This document shows, one piece after another, positions 10,279 through 17,488 of a stretch of DNA of 36,246 nt. The translations under genes were made by a program, and so were the position numbers. A model generated the notes under the pieces. That model did not search any database. It saw nothing but the letters and a program-made list of their open reading frames with translations, and was not told the DNA's origin. The stretch's first letter is position 1, and every line of letters begins with the position of its first letter. Source of the DNA: a virus; the IMG/VR virus record IMGVR_UViG_3300009175_000039, positions 1 to 36,246 of that record. One strand, given 5' to 3'.

Positions 10279-10620
10279 ATGGCTGCTCGTAAGTTGCCTG
10301 AGGTAAAGGCTGCTGCTGCTATCATCGACGCCTGCGCCGATAACCGTCTAAACGAAGTTGCATTCGCCCATATCATCATGGAGGAAGCCGGGTACATTCA
10401 GAGAGTATTCTATAACCTACTAATCGGTTACATCTATGCTATGGCTACTAACTATGAGCATGGGTCATTTGCTAATGACACCTATGACATAGCGCGGGTC
10501 TGCAAAAAGATAAAGGACTTTGCTCTAATGGACGAATATATCACTCCGAAATATGAGAGGTATGGGGACTATGAAAAGGCGCGGGAGGTATCAGATTTGA
10601 CACCTTATGACTCTAAGTAA
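10279..10620 (+). CDS. Hypothetical helical protein
   Basis: A 113-residue protein rich in helix-forming residues, starting MAARKLPEVKAAAAIIDAC with a basic, aromatic C-terminal half (KKIKDFALMDEYITPKYERY). No family recognised. A strong AGGAAAGGAGATATC leader precedes the ATG. It is the last plus-strand gene; a 12-bp-stem terminator lies 80 bp further on. Confidence 0.7.
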   Translation: MAARKLPEVKAAAAIIDACADNRLNEVAFAHIIMEEAGYIQRVFYNLLIGYIYAMATNYEHGSFANDTYDIARVCKKIKDFALMDEYITPKYERYGDYEKAREVSDLTPYDSK

Positions 10621-10630
10621 TACAATAGTA

Positions 10631-10728
10631 CTAGTGGGTGGGCTATCAGGCATCGCCTAGTCCTATAAAGAATTGGGGATACATCCACTAGAAGAAATGG
10701 GTGGGCCATCGCGTAGGCGATGGCCCAC
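10631..10728 (+). terminator. Strong terminator with competing upstream pairing
   Basis: The terminator stem GTGGGCCATCGC / GCGATGGCCCAC (10701-10728, loop GTAG) is a perfect 12 bp, followed by TTTCTAT. Upstream, CATCGCCTA (10651-10659) is complementary to TAGGCGATG (10714-10722) of the terminator, and CTAGTGG (10631-10637) to CCACTAG (10685-10691). So two mutually exclusive folds are possible, as in attenuators. There is no gene immediately downstream. Confidence 0.75.
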
Positions 10729-10739
10729 TTTCTATATGA

Positions 10740-11323
10740 AAAAGGTCTTGACAGCATATTCTATTGCAGGCAAGATCTTCCATGCCATACAAATATAATG
10801 TCAATAGCATTACGATGATCATAAAAACAGGTATTTTTTGGGATGTGTTTATTTTTATATAATAATGTCATACCATTATTATCCTTATTCAAATATAACT
10901 ATGACATAGCAAAGGGCGGGGTGAGAGAGAATACAGTAAGTAGAATACTATACATACCTACCTTGGTGTATACATATTACGATGTAGGGCATTTTATCTA
11001 TTTATCTATAATTATGTCCATTATGTCCATAATATACCATTATTATGTATGTTTCTACAGTATTAGGGCCATTTTATGTATAAAAAATACACCCAAATTA
11101 CCATTGACTTTTATTACGATGTGCATATATATGAACGGTTCATACACTTAACTATTCCCATAACATATCTATAAATATATTAGATTATTCTCTAATGATC
11201 TTTTTCGATAGTTTTGACCGTAACCCATTCATTCATAGGGTACTTAATCCAAATAGTAGCATCTTCAATCTAAACCTGCATACACGCATTGACCTTGGTG
11301 TAATACTCTATACTTAAAGGATT
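10740..11323. other. AT-rich convergent intergenic region
   Basis: About 580 bp between the ends of the two arms with no supported gene. It begins with a partial operator module (CAAGATCTTCC at 10771, then TGTCAATAGCATTACGATG), and further TTACGATG copies occur near 10979 and 11113. The rest is AT-rich with TATATA/TTATTA runs. A 102-codon frame at 10843 lacks a ribosome-binding site and reads as chance. Confidence 0.5.
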
Positions 11324-11542
11324 CTACTTACTTGGATAGGTATTCTCGTTCCCGCCGGTCGATGCCTCCTGCCAATCCCAAAATACGTCGGACATGGAAT
11401 ATGTTTTGCGGAGTACCCACGTCTTGCCGCATTTGCACATCCAGAGGCAGCCGTCGTAGTGGTGGCGAGTGCGGTGCGGCGCTGGGCACGGGTGTGCTAG
11501 GTTGGGCCGTTCTGCGTCACCCAACATTGTGATCGTGTTCAT
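11324..11542 (-). CDS. Zinc-binding hypothetical protein
   Basis: A 72-residue protein with a strong AAGGAGAC ribosome-binding site before ATG. It has a Cys/His set HPCPAPHRTRHHYDGC then CKCGKTW, which reads as a degenerate zinc ribbon; the order C-x2-H...C-x-C-G is seen in small actinophage proteins. The C-terminus is acidic/polar and probably disordered. It is the last gene of the minus-strand arm. A possible TTGACT/TAGAGT promoter with a short 15-bp spacer lies at 11600-11626. Confidence 0.65.
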   Translation of the reverse strand: MNTITMLGDAERPNLAHPCPAPHRTRHHYDGCLWMCKCGKTWVLRKTYSMSDVFWDWQEASTGGNENTYPSK

Positions 11543-11571
11543 TTTGTCTCCTTAGATTAGTTTAGATGAAA

Positions 11572-11591
11572 TGACCCCCTCGCGGGGGCCA
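11572..11591. terminator. CCCCC-TCGC-GGGGG hairpin
   Basis: Five G-C pairs with a TCGC loop, extended by two more pairs past one mismatch. On the minus strand it lies between the gene at 11740 and the start of the gene at 11542, so it could end the former or act in the leader of the latter. Confidence 0.55.
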
Positions 11592-11739
11592 TTCCAGTTA
11601 CTCTATATTCCCTGTGCGGGAGTCAATACCATGAGATTTGAGAATCTTTCTCAGTCTCCATATCTCAAGTATTAGATCTATTATAAGCATTCTATATCTA
11701 GGGAGTAGGAGGGCTTTAGGAGTTCCCGCCCGAAGGTCG

Positions 11740-12117
11740 TTACTCACTTTCCTCATCACCCTCGTATATATCATTTAATAGATCCATGATATCCTCAACG
11801 TCCCGGTGTATATGATCTACTGTTTTATTAGTCTTTTGTCCGATATGAATATCTTTGTTCATCAGATCTTCGTCATCCCGCCTTTGGCGGGTAGAAACGT
11901 TTAACACTAACGCAGTCATAATGATTGCCTCTAATGAAACCATCATTGTCAGTAGACCGTATGGGAATTCTTCTGGACCTAGATAGATCCATCCTCCCCA
12001 AAATACGATGTGCAGGAATATGGATATTGGCGAGCCAAACCATTCCGATGCCCGGTCTGCGAGTTTCTCAGATTTACGTTCAAATGTTCGGAATAGATTA
12101 TTTATATGAATCACCAT
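11740..12117 (-). CDS. DUF1003-like membrane protein
   Basis: A 125-residue protein with two transmembrane segments, about residues 30-47 (ISIFLHIVFWGGWIYLG) and 53-73 (YGLLTMMVSLEAIIMTALVL), followed by a charged, helical C-terminus beginning STRQRRDDEDLMNK. This matches the layout of DUF1003 proteins (two helices, then NxQxRxxxxD and a coiled tail), which are of unknown function and common in actinobacteria. A second member is encoded at 21062. It has an extended -10 promoter about 50 bp upstream. Confidence 0.75.
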   Translation of the reverse strand: MVIHINNLFRTFERKSEKLADRASEWFGSPISIFLHIVFWGGWIYLGPEEFPYGLLTMMVSLEAIIMTALVLNVSTRQRRDDEDLMNKDIHIGQKTNKTVDHIHRDVEDIMDLLNDIYEGDEESE

Positions 12118-12167
12118 TTTCCGTGCTTACGCACAGGAATTAGACGATAGCAATACCGTCCAAGTTA

Positions 12168-12176
12168 ATTATATCA
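12168..12176 (-). promoter_or_regulatory. Extended -10 TGATATAAT
   Basis: Perfect TGN-TATAAT on the minus strand, 50 bp before the ATG at 12117; it overlaps the stop codon of the preceding small gene. Confidence 0.65.
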
Positions 12177-12317
12177 AACTAAAGGGATCTGGTGGCATTT
12201 ACAGCCACATCGGATTACCTGCTTATTCCATTCAAATTCTATTCTGCATTGTAGGTGCTGATTAGTCATACACCAGCCGAATAGATCGGTTCCCGACTTT
12301 TTGTTTAAGGCTCCCAT
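12174..12317 (-). CDS. Small CXCXCH protein
   Basis: A 47-residue protein with FGWCMTNQHLQCRIEF in the middle and a C-terminal CGCKCHQ. The pattern C-x-C-x-C-H at the end is familiar from small actinophage proteins and suggests metal binding. It was found between rIIB and the DUF1003-like gene and is too short for usual ORF cut-offs. The ribosome-binding sequence is weak (CAGGTCCTC). Its start region resembles a short element at about 1797-1824, where no full gene follows. Confidence 0.6.
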   Translation of the reverse strand: MGALNKKSGTDLFGWCMTNQHLQCRIEFEWNKQVIRCGCKCHQIPLV

Positions 12318-12353
12318 ACGACGTTCAGAGGACCTGATTGTTATTTAGGATCA

Positions 12354-13223
12354 TTAATCTGAGCACTCACACTCATCGAGCCACTCATCGCACTCTGGGC
12401 ACCAGTCAATGTCCAAGTCATCCTCATAGGAAGGATTACCATCCCAAACGGTAGAGCGTACCCATTCAGTCTCAGCGGTAGATACCACAACGTACTCTGA
12501 GCAACGAATCTTATGTCCATCCTTAGGTACAGATACAACATCTGCTGGATTAATCTTAACAGTTAAAGTTGCTCCCCGCCCGAAGTTGCTGGCGTACTCG
12601 AAAGTACCAGCGTGGAGCCCAAACGAACAGAGCGAGTCGGGGTTATCGTCCACGCGGTTGCGTGGGACCAAAACAGTTGCACCAACGTAGTTCGGAAGTG
12701 CGGAATTCTCGTAAGCGACACCATCGACCACACCATCCCCCTTATTGATGGAGAGGTATTGATCACCGTCACTTACCTGTACGCCCTTGTAGGCAATCAG
12801 GTCACCATCTTCGTCAAGCGTCAATCCATGACGTTCTACCCAACTAAATAGTTGTGTCCGAGAGCGAAACGATGGATTCTGCTCCAACTTCATAGCAAAC
12901 TTAATAAATGGAGCGGCATCGCCCTTCTCTGAAATTGTAGAGATAATGGCATTACTTAGATTAGAGGAAATAGGCTGACCGTCATAGGTCACCGCCCGCT
13001 TCTCATACTTAAACTTACCAGACAACTTGCCAAGAGCCTCGTTGTAAACTTTATCAATGTCCAAGGCTGCGTACACACCTGCCACATCATTGGCACGAAG
13101 GGCCTGTAGGGCTGATATAAAATTAGGGTGGGTATGATTTACCGTATGTACGGTAGAATCGGGGAGAACGACTGTGAGGCTACGCTCTCCGGAGTCGTTC
13201 ACATAAGAGTAACGAATACTCAT
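12354..13223 (-). CDS. rIIB: rIIB-like protein
   Basis: A 289-residue homologue of T4 rIIB as found in actinophages. The core reads DGDLIAYKGV near residue 140, then a LVPRNRVDDN segment, CSFGLHAGTFEYASNF and NPADVVSVPKD; the last 15 residues form a Cys-rich CPECDEWLDECEC tail. In T4, rIIA and rIIB together at the membrane determine rapid lysis and sensitivity to the lambda Rex exclusion system; the biochemical role is unknown. The start chosen is the ATG after the GAAAGGAAAACTAAC leader, one base past the rIIA stop; a longer frame from 13256 overlaps rIIA. Confidence 0.85.
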   Translation of the reverse strand: MSIRYSYVNDSGERSLTVVLPDSTVHTVNHTHPNFISALQALRANDVAGVYAALDIDKVYNEALGKLSGKFKYEKRAVTYDGQPISSNLSNAIISTISEKGDAAPFIKFAMKLEQNPSFRSRTQLFSWVERHGLTLDEDGDLIAYKGVQVSDGDQYLSINKGDGVVDGVAYENSALPNYVGATVLVPRNRVDDNPDSLCSFGLHAGTFEYASNFGRGATLTVKINPADVVSVPKDGHKIRCSEYVVVSTAETEWVRSTVWDGNPSYEDDLDIDWCPECDEWLDECECSD

Positions 13224-13224
13224 G

Positions 13225-15105
13225 TTAGTTTTCCTTTCGGTAACTGTAGATAGCATCTACATATTCGATTAGTGTCTGGACGTCAGGACCGTATCGGGCT
13301 ATTAGAGAATATCTTTTGGCTACTGCCGCGACTTCGAGGCTAGCCCTAGCAGAGCGACCCCCATCTTGTGCGTAAATGTCTTTGCTGCTTTGCTTATTAG
13401 TCAATGATAGCAGACGGTTCAATTCAGGGTCAAGGGTCTTTTGCCCGCGAAGCCGCATAAGGCTGGAATTAGTAACGGCACCGTAAAGATACCAGTCGTC
13501 AGAGCGCGAGGCTTCAAGTGACTTCTTCCATTCACGAACACTATCCTCGTTTGCCACTAAGAAGTCGTCAGCGAACGCTGCTTGCTCACGGACATATACT
13601 AGAACAGGGATGAATCCTGCTGCCCTGATTTGGTTGTAATCTGAATCTAACATATTCTTAAATTGTTCAGGAGATACCATGTAATAGGTTTCGTCAGGCT
13701 GATCCGATGCTCTTTCGTCAGTTACATGGTCAGATGAGTTAATGATCTTTCCTGAACGACTCCCCGGCCAATTGTTGACCTTCTTAGCAGACTTATCAAT
13801 CTTAGGCAGGGACTTCTTTACTGAGTCCCACTCAGTCCATTCTATCCACGGATTTGGATCACGGGTAAAGACGAATTCCTCAACATCAAACCAAGGATGA
13901 TTAACATCCTGAGACCAAGTGATTAGGGCATCCTTAATTCGGCGGCTAAGGCTTTCTGATGGGTAGTTAGAGATAAATACCTTCTTCCTACCAGTACCAC
14001 CGGCAGACTGGCTCCACCCTCGCTTAACCCGCGCCTTGCCTCTGGGGTACTCGGTGGGACTCCACCGGAATCCCACTCCACTTACATTCTCGGGAATACT
14101 CTCTCCCTGAAACTTCCAAGCGGCGGATCTAAGGAAATTAAAGTCGCTGTACTTACCACGGAGGGAGAAAGCCTCAATCTTAGTAGTAGCAGTTGACAAT
14201 ACATCTTCAATCTGCTTCTGTATGGATACCTTTACCTCTGCGATAAGAGACTTAAGATAATCGTTGGTCTTATTGTTAAACATAAGTTCTTCACGGCTGG
14301 GAGCAAATGACACCGCCCCAATCGGAACGAACACGCGCAGCGCACGATTGTTAAATTCATTAAAGATATCTGTACTAGCACGGTAGGGCACATTCCCCAT
14401 AACGACTGTGTGTGTGCTACCGTACTCATAGTTCTTCTTAAAGTAAACATCCATCCCCTCAACCTTGTGAAAGTCAGTAAGATTATAGATAGGGGCCGCG
14501 CCGTCAATTAGAACAGTACCGGGAGTCCAGTATCCGAATAGTTCCCGCGCCTTTCCGGCAAACTTATCAATGTCGGAGGTCTTTACCGGAATGTTGATTC
14601 TAGTCCCGTTACGCTCTCTAGTCGAAACGGTATCGACGATTTCGATTTCACCAATGCCCTCATGATTTTTTGCAATGTTGGCGACTGTTTTAACGCCATT
14701 ACGCACAGATGTAATCGTAAACGAATTAGCATAGGTGAGAGCAGACTTGCAACCCAATCCAAGCATACCAACCTGATCGTTACTACCACGCTTGTCAGAA
14801 CGACCATATAAAGAGTAGTGGTCAAGGATCGTGTCCGTAGACATACCAATACCAAAGTCCTGAATACTAAGGTGGGGAGCAAAGTTGGTCGGGAGGGAGA
14901 CTATGATGGGTTGTGCAGACCCAGCCTCAATTGTGGCATCCAAAGCATTAGTGGAGTATTCTCGAATGACCGCCATGATCGGGTCAGAGTAAAGGTTAGT
15001 CAAGACCCCCATGATATGAGCCATGGCGCTGGCGTCGATACTCATGGCGCGAGTCTCTCCACCGATGGTGGAATGTGTGCTGATCGTGTTAGCAATAGGC
15101 TTCAT
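13225..15105 (-). CDS. rIIA: rIIA-like GHKL-type ATPase
   Basis: A 626-residue protein whose N-terminal third is a GHKL (Hsp90/gyrase/MutL) ATPase fold: N box REYSTNALDA at residues 49-58 (N53, D56), DFGIGMS at 83-89 and GMLGLGCKSA at 113-122 for nucleotide binding. The C-terminal half has no recognised domain. Directly followed by rIIB (one-base gap), which confirms the identity. The family is linked to superinfection exclusion and lysis timing. It has its own TTGACT/TAAGAT promoter and a leader CAACAACCCAACGAACGAAAGG resembling the early-arm leaders. Confidence 0.9.
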   Translation of the reverse strand: MKPIANTISTHSTIGGETRAMSIDASAMAHIMGVLTNLYSDPIMAVIREYSTNALDATIEAGSAQPIIVSLPTNFAPHLSIQDFGIGMSTDTILDHYSLYGRSDKRGSNDQVGMLGLGCKSALTYANSFTITSVRNGVKTVANIAKNHEGIGEIEIVDTVSTRERNGTRINIPVKTSDIDKFAGKARELFGYWTPGTVLIDGAAPIYNLTDFHKVEGMDVYFKKNYEYGSTHTVVMGNVPYRASTDIFNEFNNRALRVFVPIGAVSFAPSREELMFNNKTNDYLKSLIAEVKVSIQKQIEDVLSTATTKIEAFSLRGKYSDFNFLRSAAWKFQGESIPENVSGVGFRWSPTEYPRGKARVKRGWSQSAGGTGRKKVFISNYPSESLSRRIKDALITWSQDVNHPWFDVEEFVFTRDPNPWIEWTEWDSVKKSLPKIDKSAKKVNNWPGSRSGKIINSSDHVTDERASDQPDETYYMVSPEQFKNMLDSDYNQIRAAGFIPVLVYVREQAAFADDFLVANEDSVREWKKSLEASRSDDWYLYGAVTNSSLMRLRGQKTLDPELNRLLSLTNKQSSKDIYAQDGGRSARASLEVAAVAKRYSLIARYGPDVQTLIEYVDAIYSYRKEN

Positions 15106-15149
15106 ATCGAAGAACCTTTCGTTCGTTGGGTTGTTGTGGTTATAGGATT

Positions 15150-15178
15150 ATCTTACTCCTGTATGGCATAAGAGTCAA
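15150..15178 (-). promoter_or_regulatory. Consensus promoter of rIIA-rIIB
   Basis: TTGACT (15173-15178), 17-bp spacer, TAAGAT (15150-15155), 45 bp before the rIIA ATG. Confidence 0.8.
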
Positions 15179-15196
15179 TGGTGTTTTTGATTCCCC

Positions 15197-15313
15197 TCAG
15201 TGGCCGTTGAATCTCACAACCTTGAGTGTAGGCGGGGTAGAAGAACATCTACTACAGATGGTAGCAGTTGGGACAAAACCAGTCAAGGTCTTTCCACATT
15301 TATTACATCCCAT
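15197..15313 (-). CDS. 38-residue zinc-ribbon microprotein
   Basis: Begins MGCNKCGKTLTGFVP and has a second knuckle CSRC near residue 20, that is, two CXXC pairs 14-17 residues apart, a minimal zinc ribbon. A strong TAGGAG ribosome-binding site lies 6 nt before the ATG. It lies between the DUF7455-type gene and the rIIA promoter; its stop is 18 bp before the -35. Function unknown. Confidence 0.7.
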   Translation of the reverse strand: MGCNKCGKTLTGFVPTATICSRCSSTPPTLKVVRFNGH

Positions 15314-15322
15314 GGATTACTC

Positions 15323-15538
15323 CTATGCGCTAGATTCGGACTTTAGATTAATTTGGTCACGTTCATCCTGAATGTCAAATGCTACTTTAATTAGATTATC
15401 TTGATACTTAGCAAAATGATGACCGCAGAACATGAGTTCACCTTCGGTCAACTGACACACTACAAACGCTTGAGCACCACAGCGATCACATCTATCTAAA
15501 GCATTAAGAATTCGGGCGGGTCCAGTGGCAGTCAACAT
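15323..15538 (-). CDS. DUF7455-type zinc protein
   Basis: A 71-residue protein matching a small actinobacterial family (recalled as DUF7455): LDRCDRCGAQAFVVCQL near residues 14-30, then GELMFCGHHFAKY and a helical QDERDQI tail. The CDRC pair and CGHH likely bind one zinc. The family is common in actinobacterial genomes and their phages, with no known function. It has an AGGAG ribosome-binding site and a TATAAT box 30 bp upstream. Confidence 0.8.
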   Translation of the reverse strand: MLTATGPARILNALDRCDRCGAQAFVVCQLTEGELMFCGHHFAKYQDNLIKVAFDIQDERDQINLKSESSA

Positions 15539-15568
15539 GTCAACTCCTAGTTTGTAGTTACATATCTA

Positions 15569-15967
15569 TTATACTGTGATTAGATTAAGTACCGACTTAT
15601 CTTTAACAAATTTAAGGATAAATTTGTCAATTGTCATTACAAACTTGGGTTTACCCCCAATGGGTTCGTTGGCTTCATAAAGACTAACCGTACCTTCGCT
15701 AAAGTCTACTACCGGGAAAGAATGCTCATTATCAACGAGGTAGTTTAGACTAATACCCCATCCATAATCCCCTGAATGATCTTCTCCCACTAAACTAGAG
15801 ATAACAATACGAGTGGCGTACTCTGGGTCCTGTAGGCGATCAGCATTTCTTACCCGCAACAAGGCGGTGGAAAATCTATTCATCATTTCATGTCCTGCGT
15901 AATGTCCATATACGAATAGTGTATTGGACTCATCCATCTTAATTCCGAAGTTGGCCCTGTCGCCCAT
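15569..15967 (-). CDS. Conserved phage protein (MGDRAN family)
   Basis: A 132-residue protein with a well-recognised but unnamed phage pattern: MGDRANF at the N-terminus, LFVYGHYAGHEM near residue 17, YATRIVISSLVGED near residue 49 and GWGISLNY near residue 68. The conserved GH-x-x-GH and acidic residues hint at a metal-binding or enzymatic site, but no activity is known. It has its own TTGACA/TACATT promoter and a CAACAACCACGAAGGG leader. Confidence 0.75.
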   Translation of the reverse strand: MGDRANFGIKMDESNTLFVYGHYAGHEMMNRFSTALLRVRNADRLQDPEYATRIVISSLVGEDHSGDYGWGISLNYLVDNEHSFPVVDFSEGTVSLYEANEPIGGKPKFVMTIDKFILKFVKDKSVLNLITV

Positions 15968-15996
15968 TATTTTTCCCTTCGTGGTTGTTGAATACC

Positions 15997-16026
15997 AATG
16001 TATCAGTCACTGGTAGAATATGTCAA
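15997..16026 (-). promoter_or_regulatory. Consensus promoter
   Basis: TTGACA (16021-16026), 18-bp spacer, TACATT (15997-16002), 30 bp upstream of the ATG at 15967; the -35 overlaps the stop of the frame at 16023. Confidence 0.75.
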
Positions 16027-16202
16027 TGGTGTTCGCCTAGCAAGAAGCCGATCTCCAACATCTCGTCGCGGACCTGCCACTCGCGGGGGCCGAGACTGTC
16101 CTCAGCGATCAAGCGACGGTACTTAGACAGAGTCAGCCCGAGGTAGCGCAGATAGTAGGAGTTGCACCCACGATAATTGTTTTGGAGGCAATTGTGTTTC
16201 TG
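16023..16202 (-). pseudogene. GC-rich gene without a usable start codon
   Basis: An open frame of 59 codons after a TAA, reading NCLQNNYRGCNSYYLRYLG then LTLSKYRRLIAEDSLGP and REWQVRDEMLEIGFLLGEHH. It looks like real protein (regular basic/acidic helix pattern, GC-rich codons) but has no ATG or GTG near the N-terminus; the first TTG is 28 codons in. A near-perfect TTGACA/TATTAT promoter lies just upstream, so a transcript is expected. Either the start codon has been lost or an unusual start (ATT, CTG) or recoding is used. The GC content is far above the flanks, suggesting transfer. Confidence 0.5.
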
Positions 16203-16228
16203 TTACACTATATCCACTTGATTTGTTT

Positions 16229-16257
16229 ATAATATACTATTTCTATTTAATTGTCAA
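16229..16257 (-). promoter_or_regulatory. Very strong consensus promoter
   Basis: TTGACA (16252-16257), 17-bp AT-rich spacer, TATTAT (16229-16234): the best sigma-70-type promoter in the window. It lies upstream of the start-less frame at 16023. Confidence 0.85.
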
Positions 16258-16264
16258 GAGTGTT

Positions 16265-16714
16265 TTAATACTGGCCGGGCTTTGGTTTGACCACCGGCAA
16301 GCCATTCTTCCTATACATCTTAGCATTATCTTTATCATTATCGAATGCCATGATAGGATCGTACCCCTGAGACTTAATGCTGTCAAGTATCTTTTGCTTG
16401 ACTTCTGAATCGGGGCTGGTGTCCCCGCTCGGCCTCATGCCAATCTTATCATATGGTATGTTATTCTTAGTTAACCATTCATCTGTCATGTCTAGCCAAG
16501 CAATAGGGCGGGAAGTAATGATTATGATACCTAATCCCGCCTTGTTAAACTTTTGTATAGCCTCAACAATTACTGAAATGGTGGGGGCATTAGCAGCCCA
16601 AGATGCGTATTCTGGTAATTCATGTGTTGACGTTGTTTTACCCTTATAGTCAGGGTGGGCGGTGGGATCTAAAAGAGTCCCGTCAACATCACAGATAATA
16701 CATAGTTTAGCCAT
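16265..16714 (-). CDS. Polynucleotide 3'-phosphatase-like HAD protein
   Basis: A 149-residue HAD-superfamily phosphatase. The first motif is CDVDGTLLD at residues 8-16 (nucleophile D9), the second IIITSRP near residue 60, the MRPSGDTSPDSEVKQKIL block near 92 and the third AFDNDKDNAKMYRKNGL near 123. This is the arrangement of the phosphatase half of T4 polynucleotide kinase, including the MR-x-x-GD signature; the kinase half is absent. In T4 the enzyme repairs nicked tRNA ends. Leaderless: the ATG begins 6 bp after an extended -10. Confidence 0.85.
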   Translation of the reverse strand: MAKLCIICDVDGTLLDPTAHPDYKGKTTSTHELPEYASWAANAPTISVIVEAIQKFNKAGLGIIIITSRPIAWLDMTDEWLTKNNIPYDKIGMRPSGDTSPDSEVKQKILDSIKSQGYDPIMAFDNDKDNAKMYRKNGLPVVKPKPGQY

Positions 16715-16720
16715 ATTAGC

Positions 16721-16729
16721 ATTATACCA
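16721..16729 (-). promoter_or_regulatory. Extended -10 TGGTATAAT, leaderless
   Basis: TGG plus TATAAT, 6 bp before the ATG at 16714, so transcription should start at or next to the start codon. Confidence 0.7.
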
Positions 16730-16894
16730 CTATGAACCTGAGGACGGGGGCCAATCTAATTCTACATACTTGGCAAACCCAATATAATCAATTAGATCAA
16801 ATAACGATTGTATTTCTTTTTCTGAAAGCCATTTGTGTTGCTTCATTTTTGTCTTAATTCGGATGTATTCTTCGTCAGACATTACGATAGACAT
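16730..16894 (-). CDS. Small hypothetical protein (54 aa)
   Basis: A 54-residue product (MSIVMSDEEYIRIKTKMKQH at its start) with an amphipathic helical middle and a Pro-rich WPPSSGS end. Two in-frame ATGs, 16894 and 16882, lie in a doubled AGACATTACGAT sequence; the first is preferred because GGAAG lies 8 nt upstream and it overlaps the previous stop (TAATG). No family recognised. Confidence 0.6.
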   Translation of the reverse strand: MSIVMSDEEYIRIKTKMKQHKWLSEKEIQSLFDLIDYIGFAKYVELDWPPSSGS

Positions 16895-17049
16895 TACGAT
16901 GGCTTCCGCACTAGGCTATACTCACCTTCAGGTGAGTCTGCTAAAAGATTAAAATAGCACACGCAGGCTTCTATAAGATCTTCCGTCCGCAAAAGTATAT
17001 TATAGTCATGTCGTTGGTCATCTGGAGTAGCCAGTTTAACTAAATACAT
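16894..17049 (-). CDS. Small hypothetical protein (51 aa)
   Basis: A 51-residue product starting MYLVKLATPDDQRHDYN and ending LVRKPS. It starts and ends in TAATG overlaps with both neighbours, which is strong evidence for translation in a coupled chain running from 17249 to 16730. The middle is a helix with C-V-C near residue 30. No family recognised. Confidence 0.65.
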   Translation of the reverse strand: MYLVKLATPDDQRHDYNILLRTEDLIEACVCYFNLLADSPEGEYSLVRKPS

Positions 17050-17249
17050 TACGAATCCCCCATCAACTCGTTTATCTTAGTCATGAATGAATTGATTACC
17101 ACTATGGTGATATTTGTTGCATATAGGGCAAGTTCTGGAAGTTGCTCGTCTGCATAATCGTTTTCGACTACCAGCCATTCCATTACGTCCTGAGCAACAC
17201 TAGCGGCGATTTCCTCTAGTTGTGGGACGGATACGGGTACATTTGCCAT
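17049..17249 (-). CDS. Small acidic helical protein
   Basis: A 66-residue protein (MANVPVSVPQLEEIAASVA at its start) made of two predicted helices with many acids and few basic residues. No family recognised. A GGAGTCGTA leader precedes the ATG and its stop overlaps the next gene. It lies in the coupled operon downstream of the second WhiB gene. Confidence 0.65.
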   Translation of the reverse strand: MANVPVSVPQLEEIAASVAQDVMEWLVVENDYADEQLPELALYATNITIVVINSFMTKINELMGDS

Positions 17250-17257
17250 TACGACTC

Positions 17258-17488
17258 CTAAGCGATTAATTCATGAGCAAGGATTTCTGCTCCTAGATAC
17301 CGGCGTTTGATTATAAATTCTTTAACAGAGGCGGGACCGTTAGATCGTCCCGCCAGAATCACCATGGCTCTTGGCTCATACCCTGCATCAATACAAGACT
17401 GACACATTAGAAGCACCACACCTTTTAGGACATCAGACTTCTTCGGGTGTAATTGGTGCTTTGGTTTCTTACAACATTGACATTCCAT
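17258..17488 (-). CDS. Phage zinc-knuckle protein
   Basis: A 76-residue protein beginning MECQCCKKPKHQLHPKKSD, with a second pair MCQSC near residue 28 and a conserved-looking YEPRAMVILAGRSNG segment followed by FIIKRRYLGAEI. The two CXXC pairs suggest a zinc ribbon; the family recurs in phages with unknown function. The start is the ATG in a TAATG overlap with an AAAGAGGAA ribosome-binding sequence; a longer frame from 17533 overlaps the upstream gene. Confidence 0.7.
   Translation of the reverse strand: MECQCCKKPKHQLHPKKSDVLKGVVLLMCQSCIDAGYEPRAMVILAGRSNGPASVKEFIIKRRYLGAEILAHELIA

Noticed and set aside
10843-11151. 102-codon plus-strand frame in the AT-rich convergence zone, hydrophobic product
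   Set aside because: No ribosome-binding site, AT-driven codon composition (Ile, Tyr, Ser), no resemblance to a protein family, and no promoter linked to it.
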